In this document: piece after piece, positions 7,653 to 16,263 of the stretch
How positions within the stretch are numbered: position 1 is the stretch's first letter
Layout: each line of letters starts with the position of its first letter
Assembly (NCBI GenBank): GCA_035651635.1
Contig: DASRFK010000309.1
Coordinates: 1 to 47,186 of the forward strand
DNA length: 47,186 bases
Direction of reading: 5' to 3'
Source: JANXQE01 sp035651635
GTDB taxonomy: Bacteria > Verrucomicrobiota > Verrucomicrobiia > Limisphaerales > UBA8199
Notes under the pieces: generated by a model
Told to the model about the DNA's origin: nothing
The model's input: the letters and a program-made list of their open reading frames with translations, nothing else
Databases searched by the model: none
Program-made: the position numbers and the translations under genes

Positions 7653-8891
7653 TCACTGGCCGGCAATGCGAAAATATCCCTGCCATTTATCGAGGGGAAA
7701 GGTTGCGCTTCTGGCAGAACTAGTGACGCCGGCAATCCAATCTCCGGATGTGAGGTTCGTGCAGGTTTCGATGCGGAACGGCGGCACACCTCCAGTCCAG
7801 GAAAGCGTAGTGCTAAGGCCGTCGAAAGTAAGGCTCACGACAATTGGGGGTTCGCGAATGACGGTCAGCCCGGTGTTAAATGTGGTCGCGCCACCGGAAT
7901 TGACCCAGCAGGTTCCCGCGGCCAGGACAGTAAGAATGTTAGTGCCCGGTTTCAATGGGAGAGCGGCTATGGACCAGTTAGTGGTCCCGAGTGCTGTGCC
8001 GCCACCTCCCAGGCTGTTGGTCCAGGTTACACGAGTAACATTGGTATAGAGATTTGTGGCCAGGCCGCTGAGCGACAGGCGGTCGGCCGCGGTGGAAAAC
8101 GGTGAAATCCGCGCAGGAACCAGCAGCTTGACTGATGGCGGCAATACGGACGGTTGCCCTCTTCGCTGGGCCATCACCCAGTCAACCAGTGGCGGAGTGG
8201 CATAAGCTTGCGTCCAAATGCCGTGCCCGCCGTAGATGTATTCGGTGTAAATCGGTGTGCCACCGGCTTCGCGCATGGCCTTAATCATGGCCCGACCACC
8301 GGCAATGTCGACCGTGGGATCGTCCTGGGCATGGAAGTACCAAACGGCCAGTTGATTATATGCCGGGACATAAGGCGTAAGGGAATAGCCACAGACTCCG
8401 ACTGCGGCGGCAAAGGTGTTGGGGTAGCTCACAATCATGGCCCAGGTACCATACCCGCCGAGGGAAACGCCGGTCAGGTATAAGCGGTCGGGGTCCACAT
8501 TGAACTCAGCCTGAACTTGTTGCAGCATCCCCCACACGAGATGTTGAATGGCAGGTGTGAACCAGGAATTGCCCACAGGGCACTGCGGCGCAATCAACAG
8601 GCAGGGATGCTTGACCTGGTTGGTTGGGGCGATGAAGACCAGCGGGCTTGGGTCTAGTAGCGGCAGTCGATTATCTGTGCCAAGCCCTCCCGAGCCATGC
8701 AGGTACATCACGAGCGGATAGCTGGCTGTCGCAACGTAGTTGGAAGGTACCCAGAGTCGATAGGGCAGGGTATTGCCGGCCGGATCAACGTAAACCCGCG
8801 CCGCCAGGGAATCCACAGTTTGACCGTGAGCGATTGCCCCGGCCAGGAGGAGACCACTGAGACCGCGTAGAAAAAGCCCGTTGAGTTTCAT
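7653..8891 (-). CDS. Secreted alpha/beta-hydrolase (esterase/peptidase-like) with C-terminal accessory region
   Basis: This 412-aa protein has a signal peptide (about 1-23, ending GAIAHGQ). The catalytic part (about 25-240) resembles the esterase/prolyl-oligopeptidase-like families. It has YRLWVPSNY and the oxyanion-hole region MYLHGSGG (62-69), the nucleophile Ser143 in TGVSLGGYG, Asp190 or Asp191 in HAQDDPTVD, and His223 in YGGHGIW. Such enzymes hydrolyse esters such as feruloyl or acetyl groups on plant polysaccharide, or phospholipids; the substrate cannot be read here. The remaining ~170 residues are Ser/Thr/Gly-rich beta-type sequence ending in a module (RIETCTNLTSGDW, then GYFRIAGQ) like that found on many secreted proteins of this lineage. 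The upstream GloVer gene stops only 26 nt before this ATG, so the two are probably co-transcribed. Confidence 0.86.
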   Translation of the reverse strand: MKLNGLFLRGLSGLLLAGAIAHGQTVDSLAARVYVDPAGNTLPYRLWVPSNYVATASYPLVMYLHGSGGLGTDNRLPLLDPSPLVFIAPTNQVKHPCLLIAPQCPVGNSWFTPAIQHLVWGMLQQVQAEFNVDPDRLYLTGVSLGGYGTWAMIVSYPNTFAAAVGVCGYSLTPYVPAYNQLAVWYFHAQDDPTVDIAGGRAMIKAMREAGGTPIYTEYIYGGHGIWTQAYATPPLVDWVMAQRRGQPSVLPPSVKLLVPARISPFSTAADRLSLSGLATNLYTNVTRVTWTNSLGGGGTALGTTNWSIAALPLKPGTNILTVLAAGTCWVNSGGATTFNTGLTVIREPPIVVSLTFDGLSTTLSWTGGVPPFRIETCTNLTSGDWIAGVTSSARSATFPLDKWQGYFRIAGQ

Positions 8892-8917
8892 AGCTCTGAT
8901 GTTCCGCGCGCTCCATT

Positions 8918-11440
8918 TCAGGGACCGGCGGTGCGGTAAAAGACGCAGCCTGGAGGCGGCTGCTTATCTTCGAACTGGGCCCTTCCCCGCGGTCCGAGAA
9001 CAAAGGTGTTCAAGGTGCTCCATGGTCCCGAGAGCGAAGCCGCTCGTTGCATCGTGTAGGTTCTTCCGGGAATACCCGAGAACTGAACTTGGAACCCACC
9101 GGCTGTCGGGCTTGGCGGCAGCAAGAATGCCGGTGGAATAAGATTGAAAACGGTGCCATCACCCTGCGTGCCGCCGGTGCAGGTTGTGCCGTAAAGCGTG
9201 CCGTCATTGGCCAGTAATAAGGGGCTAAGTGGAGTGGCTCCGTCGCTCTTCTCGTGCGCGAAGCTGGTTACGACGGCATAGCCCGTGCCATCGGGATTCA
9301 ATCGAAAAATGGTGCCCTGATTGTAAGCGCCACCCGCGCTGGTCGCGCCGTAGAGCACCCCGTCGGTCGTTTGCACCAATGCCGCGTACGGCTCTGCGCC
9401 ATCGACCATGGCACGGCCAAAGCTCAGAACCGTGGCGCAACTGCCATCGTCCGGGTTGAGCTTGAATACTGTGCCCAGGCCAAAAGTTCCCCCCAGCGTC
9501 GTGGTCCCATACAAGGCGCCATCCAGCGCCTGGACCAACGCCGCCGCGGGAAGGGCTCCATCTCCGTTGGTGCCGGTAAAGCGCTTGAGCACGGCATAGC
9601 CGCTGCCATCAAGGTTCATCGTGAAGACCGTCCCCAGATGTTCGGTGGTTCCACCGGAATAAGTCGTTCCATACAGCGCGCCGTTCGCGCCTTGTACCAG
9701 CGCGGCCATCGGAGTTGCTCCATCGCCATTAGTACCGCTGAAACGATGAAGCGTCCCATAGCTGGTCCCGGTGGGGTTGATGCGGAACAGCGTGCCATTT
9801 TGTTGACTGCTGCCTCCCCTATAAGTGCTTCCATACAGGACGCCGTTGGTGGCCGAGAGCAGCGCGGCGTACGGGGTGCTCCCGTCGCTTCCCCCGGCGA
9901 AGTTCTTGAGCACGCGGAAAGCGCTGCCGTCCGGTTCGAGCGTGAACACCGTGCCGCAAGAATCACTGCCACCGAACATGGCGGTCCCGTAGAGAGCCCC
10001 GTTGCTGCCCCAGACCAGGCCGCCATAGGGATTGACACCATCGGTGGCTGCGGCGGCAAAGCTTTTCAGCACCGAATAATTGCTGCCATCCGGGCTCACT
10101 CGGAATACCGCTCCCACGCCAGCACTTCCACCGAAAAAGGCCGTCCCGTAAAGCATTCCGTTAGTGTCCTGCACGACACCTGAGTACGAGTAGACTCCGT
10201 CCCTCACGGAACCAGTGAAGGTTTTGATGTCGGTAAAACCGCTCCCGTCGGGGCTCAGTTTAAACACCGCCCCTGAGACCCCACTACCCTCGGCCTCCAC
10301 CGTCCCGTAAAGAAATCCATCACGGCCAACCAGGAGGCTGGCGCGCGGCGATGCGCCATCCATTCCGGTGAACGATTTGAGCAGCTTAAAGCCGGTTGCG
10401 TCCGGGTTGATTTGGTAAATCCCACCCAGGCTTTTCGGACCGCCGCTCCAGACCGTACCATAAAGCAGACCATTGGGAGCTTGCACCAGTCCAGCGTACG
10501 GCGAGGCGCCGTCCGCAATGCCGTAAAAAATTTTGATCACCGCGTAACCGCTTCCGTCAGGGTTGATCCGAAACACCGTCCCTTGTCCACTGGTCCCGCC
10601 GTGCAGCGTCGTCCCATACAAAGCGCCGTTGGTAGCTTGGATCAGTGCCGAATAAGGTTCCGCTCCCTCCCCGAGTTCCGCTCCGAAACTCTTGAGCACG
10701 GCATAGCTGCTGCCGTCAGGGGCCAGGGTGAAAATCGTTCCATTGCCGATGGCTCCGCCCGTTTGGGTCGTGCCGTAGAAGGCGCCGTCCTTGCCCAGGA
10801 GCAACGCTCCGCGCGGATGAGCCCCATCGCCTTGTGTGCCGGTGAAGCTCTTCAGCACCGTGTAACCGTTGCCGTCGAGGGCCAGGCCGAAAACCACGCC
10901 CAGGTCGCTCGCGCCACCACTGTACGTGGTGCCATAAAGCATCCCATTGGTGGTTTGAACCAGGGCACCGCAAGGATTGGCTCCCTCCGCTCCGGCAAAG
11001 CTCCTCAGCAAGGCGTAACCCGTGCCGTCCGGATTCAATCGAAACAGGGTTCCGCGATTGCTGGCCCCACCGCTGCACGTCGCTCCATAAAGGGCCCCGT
11101 TCGTTGCTCGCACCAGTCCTGAGCCAGGGTGGGCCCCGTCGCCAGCGCCGCCCTGAAAACTCCATAATATCCGATAACCGGTCGCGTCAGGATTCAGCTT
11201 AAAGACCGCGCCCAGATTACTTGCTCCGCCACTGTAGGCAGTCCCGTACAAAGCGCCGTCCTCTCCCTGAATCAATTCACAACGTGGATTGCTGCTGTCC
11301 GGTTCCAGGTCGCCGAACGAATGCAAGGTCCGGCACATGTCCTGGCCGCCGAGGAGCGGAGCAACGCCGGCCAAAAAAAGGATGACGTCAAGCGTGAAGA
11401 TGAGGGCTGGAAACCGGGTTGGCCTGAGTGACCCTCCCAT
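8918..11440 (-). CDS. Secreted GloVer tandem-repeat protein
   Basis: From the ATG at 11440 the product is 840 aa (a TTG at 11479 would add 13). The N-terminus has a hydrophobic export segment (FTLDVILFLAGVAPLLGG). I count 14 tandem repeats of about 50 residues, each with the core [AMVLF]-LYG[TA]-x4-GG-x4-G-[TA]-[VLI]-F followed by LNPDG, then a Y-x-V-L-x-SF strand. This is the GloVer-type choice-of-anchor repeat, predicted to form an extracellular beta-propeller or solenoid. The C-terminus (about 770-840) is a Verrucomicrobia-style module (GFQVQFSGIPGRTYTMQRA, then FYRTAG) that may serve sorting. The strong internal repetition explains several antiparallel open frames here, which are not real genes. 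It stands 26 nt upstream of the esterase; scaffolding or carbohydrate binding is an inference. Confidence 0.88.
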   Translation of the reverse strand: MGGSLRPTRFPALIFTLDVILFLAGVAPLLGGQDMCRTLHSFGDLEPDSSNPRCELIQGEDGALYGTAYSGGASNLGAVFKLNPDATGYRILWSFQGGAGDGAHPGSGLVRATNGALYGATCSGGASNRGTLFRLNPDGTGYALLRSFAGAEGANPCGALVQTTNGMLYGTTYSGGASDLGVVFGLALDGNGYTVLKSFTGTQGDGAHPRGALLLGKDGAFYGTTQTGGAIGNGTIFTLAPDGSSYAVLKSFGAELGEGAEPYSALIQATNGALYGTTLHGGTSGQGTVFRINPDGSGYAVIKIFYGIADGASPYAGLVQAPNGLLYGTVWSGGPKSLGGIYQINPDATGFKLLKSFTGMDGASPRASLLVGRDGFLYGTVEAEGSGVSGAVFKLSPDGSGFTDIKTFTGSVRDGVYSYSGVVQDTNGMLYGTAFFGGSAGVGAVFRVSPDGSNYSVLKSFAAAATDGVNPYGGLVWGSNGALYGTAMFGGSDSCGTVFTLEPDGSAFRVLKNFAGGSDGSTPYAALLSATNGVLYGSTYRGGSSQQNGTLFRINPTGTSYGTLHRFSGTNGDGATPMAALVQGANGALYGTTYSGGTTEHLGTVFTMNLDGSGYAVLKRFTGTNGDGALPAAALVQALDGALYGTTTLGGTFGLGTVFKLNPDDGSCATVLSFGRAMVDGAEPYAALVQTTDGVLYGATSAGGAYNQGTIFRLNPDGTGYAVVTSFAHEKSDGATPLSPLLLANDGTLYGTTCTGGTQGDGTVFNLIPPAFLLPPSPTAGGFQVQFSGIPGRTYTMQRAASLSGPWSTLNTFVLGPRGRAQFEDKQPPPGCVFYRTAGP

Positions 11441-11813
11441 AATGATAAGCAGGGTAAATCTACAGTAACTTCTGGTCAATAATTATTTATTGTATGAAAT
11501 TCCGGGTTGATATGCAGAATCGAGCGGACGCGACGCTTCAGGCGCAGGAGGAGATGCACAAGCGCGCCGACTCACTGATGACGTCCAGGCGGGCGAGGCG
11601 CGCTATCTGCGCGCAGTCTTCCGGGCGCTGCCGCATAAATACGGCGTTCCGGCGTTTCGGAAGATCGGCCGATGAATGGCGCCTTGCGCCGCCTGTGGAC
11701 CGAACGACCGGGCACTGTACCGGAGCAATCCAAAACGCGCGCGCGAGCTGGGGCGCGACCGGGTTCGTTGTCGCGACGGTTGTCAGGCTGGTAGATTGGC
11801 CGTAAGGTGAAGC
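11441..11813. other. Divergent spacer with no convincing gene
   Basis: This is the region between the leftward GloVer gene and the rightward hisH. Short open frames exist on both strands. One plus-strand frame ending at about 11672 reads EARYLRAVFRALPHKYG, but it has no ATG, GTG or TTG start and no family I recognise. The sequence near 11470-11492 is AT-rich (AATAATTATTTATTG) and may hold promoters for either gene. Confidence 0.35.
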
Positions 11814-12473
11814 GTGATTGCATTGTTGGATTATGGCTCCGGAAACCTGAGAAGTGTTCACAAGGCGCTGCTCAAGGTGGGCGCGAGCGTGCAGGTAGTG
11901 ACCGGACCGTCGGAATTAAGCGATGCCGACGCCGCAGTGCTGCCAGGCGTGGGCGCCTTCGACGACTGCATGCAAGCCCTGCAGAAACAGGCATTGCTCG
12001 AGGGCACTCGACAGTTCATACGGTCCGGTAAACCATTTCTCGGCATCTGCGTCGGATATCAGGCCTTGTTCCAGCGCAGCGAGGAATTCAATAGTCGACA
12101 GAGCGGTTTGGGCATTTTCCCGGGAAGTGTCGTACGCTTTGCCGAGCGACCGGGGTTTAAGATTCCTCAGATCGGATGGAACCAGTTGGAACAAATTCGG
12201 ACAGACTGCCCGCTGTTCCAAGACGTGCCGGAGGGGGCGTACGCTTATTTCGTGCATAGCTTTTTCCCCAAACCCGAGGATGCCTCGCTGGCGGCCTGTC
12301 GCACAACCTACGGAGAGAGTTTTGCTTCGGCCATTTGGCGGGATAACGTCTTTGCGACCCAATTTCACCCCGAGAAAAGTCAGCGGGTCGGACTGCAACT
12401 GCTAAGCAACTTTGTCAACCTCGCGCAGCGCAATTCAAAAACGGATGGACACGGACGAACACTGTTAAAATGA
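11814..12473 (+). CDS. hisH: Imidazole glycerol phosphate synthase, glutaminase subunit HisH
   Basis: This 219-aa protein starts at GTG 11814, with AAGGTGA just upstream. HisH is a class I glutamine amidotransferase. It releases ammonia from glutamine for the HisF cyclase, which makes imidazole glycerol phosphate and AICAR in histidine synthesis (cytoplasm). Visible motifs are LLDYGSGNLRSV at the N-terminus, LPGVGAF (about 43-49), the nucleophile Cys79 in FLGICVGYQ, the IPQIGWN segment (118-123) and the catalytic His185 and Glu187 in QFHPEKSQ. Val80 and Tyr82 replace the more usual Leu and Met in GICLGMQ, a tolerated variation. No hisF or other his gene is adjacent, so histidine genes are dispersed. 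The last ~15 residues (NSKTDGHGRTLLK) extend beyond the usual family end. Confidence 0.92.
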   Translation: MIALLDYGSGNLRSVHKALLKVGASVQVVTGPSELSDADAAVLPGVGAFDDCMQALQKQALLEGTRQFIRSGKPFLGICVGYQALFQRSEEFNSRQSGLGIFPGSVVRFAERPGFKIPQIGWNQLEQIRTDCPLFQDVPEGAYAYFVHSFFPKPEDASLAACRTTYGESFASAIWRDNVFATQFHPEKSQRVGLQLLSNFVNLAQRNSKTDGHGRTLLK

Positions 12474-12528
12474 GCGGATTGGCATCAACTTGGCTGCCTT
12501 GCGCTCGGCTCCAAATGCCCGTGCCAAG

Positions 12529-12725
12529 CCAGGGCAAACGCATCTAAATCCCTTGAAAAGAGCGCCCTGAGGTAGGGACATCGCGCTGCGATGTCCCCGC
12601 CCGCGTTTAGCGGGCGGAACCAATGCGAGAGGAGTTACGTTCACATCCAACGTTGCCGCCGCTAACGCGGCGCGGACGGCGCAGCGCGCCATCCCTACCG
12701 CCAGAATTAGATGCGTTTGCCCTGG
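12529..12725. repeat. MITE-like element B with 19-bp terminal inverted repeats
   Basis: A perfect 19-bp inverted repeat (left arm CCAGGGCAAACGCATCTAA at 12529-12547, right arm its complement at 12707-12725) bounds a 197-bp non-coding unit. Inside are two tight hairpins: GGGACATCGC with a 3-nt loop and its complement (12575-12597), and CCGCCCGC with a 5-nt loop and its complement (12597-12617). A complementary GC-rich right half ends in GGTAGGG-type arms. GTGCC occurs near both ends (12521-12525 and 12726-12730), a possible but imprecise target duplication. It fills most of the hisH-sod gap. Confidence 0.78.
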
Positions 12726-12743
12726 GTGCCCAGGCGCCGCGAC

Positions 12744-12770
12744 TTGACTGTGGCTAAAACGTGCTATGTT
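12744..12770 (+). promoter_or_regulatory. Possible sigma-70-type promoter of the superoxide dismutase gene
   Basis: TTGACT at 12744-12749 and TATGTT at 12765-12770 are separated by 15 bp. The spacing is short, and the match rests on inspection only. It begins 18 bp after element B and would give a leader of about 65 nt before the ATG at 12842. Confidence 0.3.
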
Positions 12771-12841
12771 CCCTGTGGTTAGTTGGCAACTTCAAACAGG
12801 GCATCATTGGTTTACAGCTGAATATCGAAATTGGAAATATT

Positions 12842-13471
12842 ATGGCATACGAATTACCTCCTCTTCCGTACCCGAAAGATGCGCTCGAACCGCATATCGA
12901 CGCGCAAACGATGGAAATTCATCACGACAAACATCACGGCGCGTACGTCACCAACGTCAATAAAGCCATTGCCGGCAAAGCCGACCTCGAGAAGAAGTCG
13001 GTCGAGGATCTGATTTCAAACCTGGACGCTGTGCCGGCGGATATCCGCAACGTCGTCCGCAATAATGGCGGTGGACATGCGAATCACTCCATGTTCTGGA
13101 AGTTGCTTGCTCCCAAAGCCGGCGGCGCTCCTTCGGGCAAGCTCGGCGACGATCTCAAAAGCGCCTTCGGCAGCTTCGAGGCCTTTAAAGAGAAATTTGA
13201 AGCTGGTGGTGCCGGGCGCTTCGGCAGCGGTTGGGTGTGGCTCGTGGTCCATCATGGCAAACTTGAAATCGTGTCGACCGCCAACCAGGACAATCCGATC
13301 ATGGGCAAGGCTGTCAGCGGCGCGGAAGGAATTCCTGTGCTCGGTTGCGACGTTTGGGAACACGCCTATTATCTCAAGTACCAGAATCGCCGCGCCGAAT
13401 ATTTGAAGGCGTTTTGGAACGTGGTCAACTGGCCGGAAGTGGCCAGGCACTACGAGGCCGCCCACAAATAG
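12842..13471 (+). CDS. sodA: Superoxide dismutase, Mn type
   Basis: This 209-aa protein begins MAYELPPLPYP and has the usual family length. The enzyme disproportionates superoxide to oxygen and hydrogen peroxide. The four metal ligands are visible: His27 (EIHHDKHHG), His82 (GGHANHSMFW), Asp170 and His174 (DVWEHAYYLKYQN). The GGHANHS context without the N-terminal-domain Gln, together with Gln149 in ANQDNP, fits Mn-type rather than Fe-type enzymes. Metal use is an inference. There is no signal peptide, so it is cytoplasmic. The frame is open upstream to 12761, but family starts match the ATG at 12842. It stands alone, convergent with a thioredoxin-like gene. Confidence 0.95.
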   Translation: MAYELPPLPYPKDALEPHIDAQTMEIHHDKHHGAYVTNVNKAIAGKADLEKKSVEDLISNLDAVPADIRNVVRNNGGGHANHSMFWKLLAPKAGGAPSGKLGDDLKSAFGSFEAFKEKFEAGGAGRFGSGWVWLVVHHGKLEIVSTANQDNPIMGKAVSGAEGIPVLGCDVWEHAYYLKYQNRRAEYLKAFWNVVNWPEVARHYEAAHK

Positions 13472-13516
13472 AAATGCGCACCAGGCGCTGAGTCAGCCTG
13501 GAATCCACACTCAGCA

Positions 13517-14344
13517 CTAGGGAAGGGCTTTGGCCAGTGCCGGTTCCAGGGCCTCTCCTCTTAAGTCTCGACCAATAATCTTCCCTTCACCATCGAGGAG
13601 GAAAGTCGCTGGAATGCTCTGGATGCCATATTTCTGGGCCAACTTGTTGCCCCAGCCTTTGCCATCGAAGTACTGCTGCCAGGTCATATTCTTGTCCTTG
13701 ATGAAACTTTTAAGCCTTTCCTGGTCCTGGTCCAGGCTGATGCCAATGATTTCAAAGCCTTTGTCATGATGCTTTTCGTAGGCCTTCTGGACATTGGGCA
13801 GTTCCATCACGCACGGCCGGCACCAGGTAGCCCAGAAATCAATCAGCACGACTTTCCCTTTAAAATTTGAGGGTGATAACGGTTTGCCTTCCAGATCTTT
13901 CTCGGCGAAGTCCGGGAATTTGGCGCCCGCCACCAAGGTCCGCTGGATTTCCTTTGCCGCTTCCTCTTGCTTGATATTGGCCAGAATCCCATCCGCATTT
14001 TTTCCGGCCTTGGTGTCGGGGTAATCCCTTTTGAGGTCCTCGACCAGCGCGGTTCCTTTTTTGCTGTCATCGAAAACCTCCAGATACAGCATGGCCTTCA
14101 TGAGGACGATCTGGGCGGTGTCGTCCGTCTTCTCGGCTTTGTGCTTCTCGATCAGCGTGTCGAATTCCTTCAGCTCCGGCCCGAGATCGGCCTCGGTCTT
14201 CTTGCCTTCGTGAAGTTTATCCTGGATTTTCGAGACGAGCGCTTTGAGCTCATTGGCTGCGGTATTGGTTTCTTGAGCGGGCGCTACCGGCGAGCTGCCG
14301 AGCAGGCCCAGCGCACTCAGGACGACCAGGAGACGGATTTTCAT
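13517..14344 (-). CDS. Exported TlpA/ResA-like thioredoxin-fold protein
   Basis: This 275-aa protein has a signal peptide (about 1-24, ending PVAPAQE). An alpha-helical, Lys/Glu-rich middle (about 28-135) may be a TPR-like or dimerisation part. A C-terminal thioredoxin domain (about 138-275) follows. The active site is Cys175 and Cys178 in FWATWCRPC, with the cis-proline Pro245 in QSIPATFLLDGEG; GKVVLIDFW and GISLDQDQERL fit the AhpC/TSA-Redoxin branch. Such proteins reduce disulfides in the periplasm, for example in cytochrome c maturation, but no cytochrome gene is nearby. It converges on sodA and follows glnS on the same strand by 74 bp. Confidence 0.9.
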   Translation of the reverse strand: MKIRLLVVLSALGLLGSSPVAPAQETNTAANELKALVSKIQDKLHEGKKTEADLGPELKEFDTLIEKHKAEKTDDTAQIVLMKAMLYLEVFDDSKKGTALVEDLKRDYPDTKAGKNADGILANIKQEEAAKEIQRTLVAGAKFPDFAEKDLEGKPLSPSNFKGKVVLIDFWATWCRPCVMELPNVQKAYEKHHDKGFEIIGISLDQDQERLKSFIKDKNMTWQQYFDGKGWGNKLAQKYGIQSIPATFLLDGEGKIIGRDLRGEALEPALAKALP

Positions 14345-14418
14345 GAAAATTGCTTAAAGAATTGTTAAATGCGGCAAACCCACCGGGCCAACGTCGCGTG
14401 TCGGCGCGGGGGAGTCAA

Positions 14419-16230
14419 TCACGATTTCTGGCTGGCTCGGGCCCAGGTGTCTTTCAAAGTAATGGTCCGGTTGAACACGAGCTTTCCCGGCCGGCTGTCT
14501 TTGTCCAAAGTGAAGTAAGCCAGACGCTCGAATTGGTAGCGCTGCTCGGCCACAGCCTGAGCCAGGGATGGCTCGCATTTGGCCACGCGCACTTCGAGCG
14601 AATGCGGATTTAGATGCTGCTTGAAGTCGCCCGAAGCATCGGGTTCGGGCACCGTAAAGAGCCGGTCGTACAAGCGAACTTCGGCGTCAGCCGCCTGGGC
14701 CGCGCTGACCCAGTGAATCGTTCCCTTTACTTTTCGCGCAGAGGTCGGCCCGCCGGTCTTGCTGGCCAAATCCGCGGTGCAGCGCAGTTCGACCACCTGC
14801 CCTTGCGCGTCCTTAATCACTTCATCGCATTTGATGATGTAGGCGTACTTAAGCCGCACCTCGCCTCCCGGGCGCAGGCGGAAATATTTCGGCGGAGGCG
14901 TCTCCATAAAATCATCGCTTTCAATGAAGAGCTCGCGGCTGAAAGGAATTTTGCGCGAACCTGCCGAGGCATCTTCCGGATTATTGATAGCGTCGAGCTC
15001 CTCGATTCTCTCTGCCGGGTAATTGGAAATAATGACTTTGATCGGCCGCAAGACCGCCATTCGGCGCAACGCCAGGCGGTTCAGGTCCTCGCGAATAGCA
15101 AACTCGAGAACTGCCACGTCCGTCAGCGCGTTGTATTTGGTGATCCCGATATTATAGGCAAAGTCACGCAGAGCCTGGGGCGTGACCCCGCGCCGGCGCA
15201 GGCCGCTGATCGTGGGCATGCGCGGGTCGTCCCAGCCCGAAACGAGCCCTTCGTTGACCAGTTGCATCAGCTTGCGTTTGCTCATCACCGTGTAGCCAAG
15301 GCTCAGCCGCGCGAATTCGTACTGATGGGGCAGGGGCCGGGCCAAATCCAGATTCTGCAGGATCCAATCATAGAGCGGCCGATGGACTTCGAACTCCAGC
15401 GTGCAAATCGAATGCGTGATCCCCTCAACATAGTCACTCAGACAATGCGCAAAGTCATACATCGGGTAAATGCACCATTGGTCGCCCGTGTGATGGTGTT
15501 CAGCGTGTCGAATCCGGTACAACACCGGGTCCCGCAGCCAGATGTTCGGTGAGGCCATGTCGATTTTGGCGCGCAGCGTTCGCGCGCCATCCGGAAACTC
15601 ACCGCTCTTCATGCGCGTAAACAGCTCCAGGTTCTCCTCGATCGAGCGGGTCCGAAAAGGACTTTCCTTGCCCGGCCGATCCGGGGCGCCGCGGTACTGG
15701 TCGGTTTGCTCCGCGGAAAGATCATCGACGTACGCCAGTCCTTTAGTGATCAGTTGGCGAGCGTACAAATAGAGCTGCTCGAAATAGTCCGAAGCGTAGA
15801 AAGGTTCCAGGGTGGGAGACTTGCCTGGGCCCGCCACCGGGGGCAGAACGAAGTCCGTTTTTTCCGCGACCACCTGCTGGGTCGGGCGCTCCCCGCGTGT
15901 TTTAAGACCAAGCCGTTCATCGGCCCATCCGCTGATCAGCCACCGCACGTCCTCGGTTATGGAGTCGACATACTCGACATCTTCCTTGGTGGGGTTGGTG
16001 TCATCCATGCGCAGGTTGCAGATCCCGCCAAATTCGCGCGCAATGCCGAAATTGAGGCAAATGGACTTGGCATGGCCGATGTGCAGGTAACCATTGGGCT
16101 CGGGCGGAAAGCGCGTATGAATCTGCGGGTATTTGCCCTCCCGAACATGCTGCGCCACGATCTCACGAATGAAATCGGACGGAGCGGCTGCGCCGGACTC
16201 CACTGGAGCGGATAAAGAAGGATTGGCCAT
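14419..16230 (-). CDS. glnS: Glutaminyl-tRNA synthetase
   Basis: This 603-aa class I synthetase charges tRNA-Gln with glutamine in the cytoplasm. The nucleotide-binding HIGH motif is at 50-53 (EPNGYLHIGHAKS), the KMSKS-like loop is VMSKRKL at about 315-321, and AKIDMASPN and DPVLYRIRHAEHHHTGDQW are strongly GlnRS. The C-terminal anticodon-binding beta barrels (about 370-600) are complete. Compared with the E. coli enzyme there is an extra segment of about 35 residues (about 107-142: GLKTRGERPTQQ, then PPVAGPGKSP) between the WL-x-x-W strand and ASDYFEQLY. The N-terminal ~15 residues are a short extension. It is 33 nt downstream of lysS on the same strand and likely co-transcribed. Confidence 0.96.
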   Translation of the reverse strand: MANPSLSAPVESGAAAPSDFIREIVAQHVREGKYPQIHTRFPPEPNGYLHIGHAKSICLNFGIAREFGGICNLRMDDTNPTKEDVEYVDSITEDVRWLISGWADERLGLKTRGERPTQQVVAEKTDFVLPPVAGPGKSPTLEPFYASDYFEQLYLYARQLITKGLAYVDDLSAEQTDQYRGAPDRPGKESPFRTRSIEENLELFTRMKSGEFPDGARTLRAKIDMASPNIWLRDPVLYRIRHAEHHHTGDQWCIYPMYDFAHCLSDYVEGITHSICTLEFEVHRPLYDWILQNLDLARPLPHQYEFARLSLGYTVMSKRKLMQLVNEGLVSGWDDPRMPTISGLRRRGVTPQALRDFAYNIGITKYNALTDVAVLEFAIREDLNRLALRRMAVLRPIKVIISNYPAERIEELDAINNPEDASAGSRKIPFSRELFIESDDFMETPPPKYFRLRPGGEVRLKYAYIIKCDEVIKDAQGQVVELRCTADLASKTGGPTSARKVKGTIHWVSAAQAADAEVRLYDRLFTVPEPDASGDFKQHLNPHSLEVRVAKCEPSLAQAVAEQRYQFERLAYFTLDKDSRPGKLVFNRTITLKDTWARASQKS

Positions 16231-16263
16231 AGAAAGAAAATCAACGCGCCTGCTTGCGTCAGG

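Noticed and set aside
9254..10183. 309-codon plus-strand frame with apparent repeats
   Set aside because: It is the reverse of the GloVer tandem repeats; its periodicity is inherited from the real gene.
14614..15552. 312-codon plus-strand frame
   Set aside because: It is antisense to glnS, which has intact synthetase motifs.
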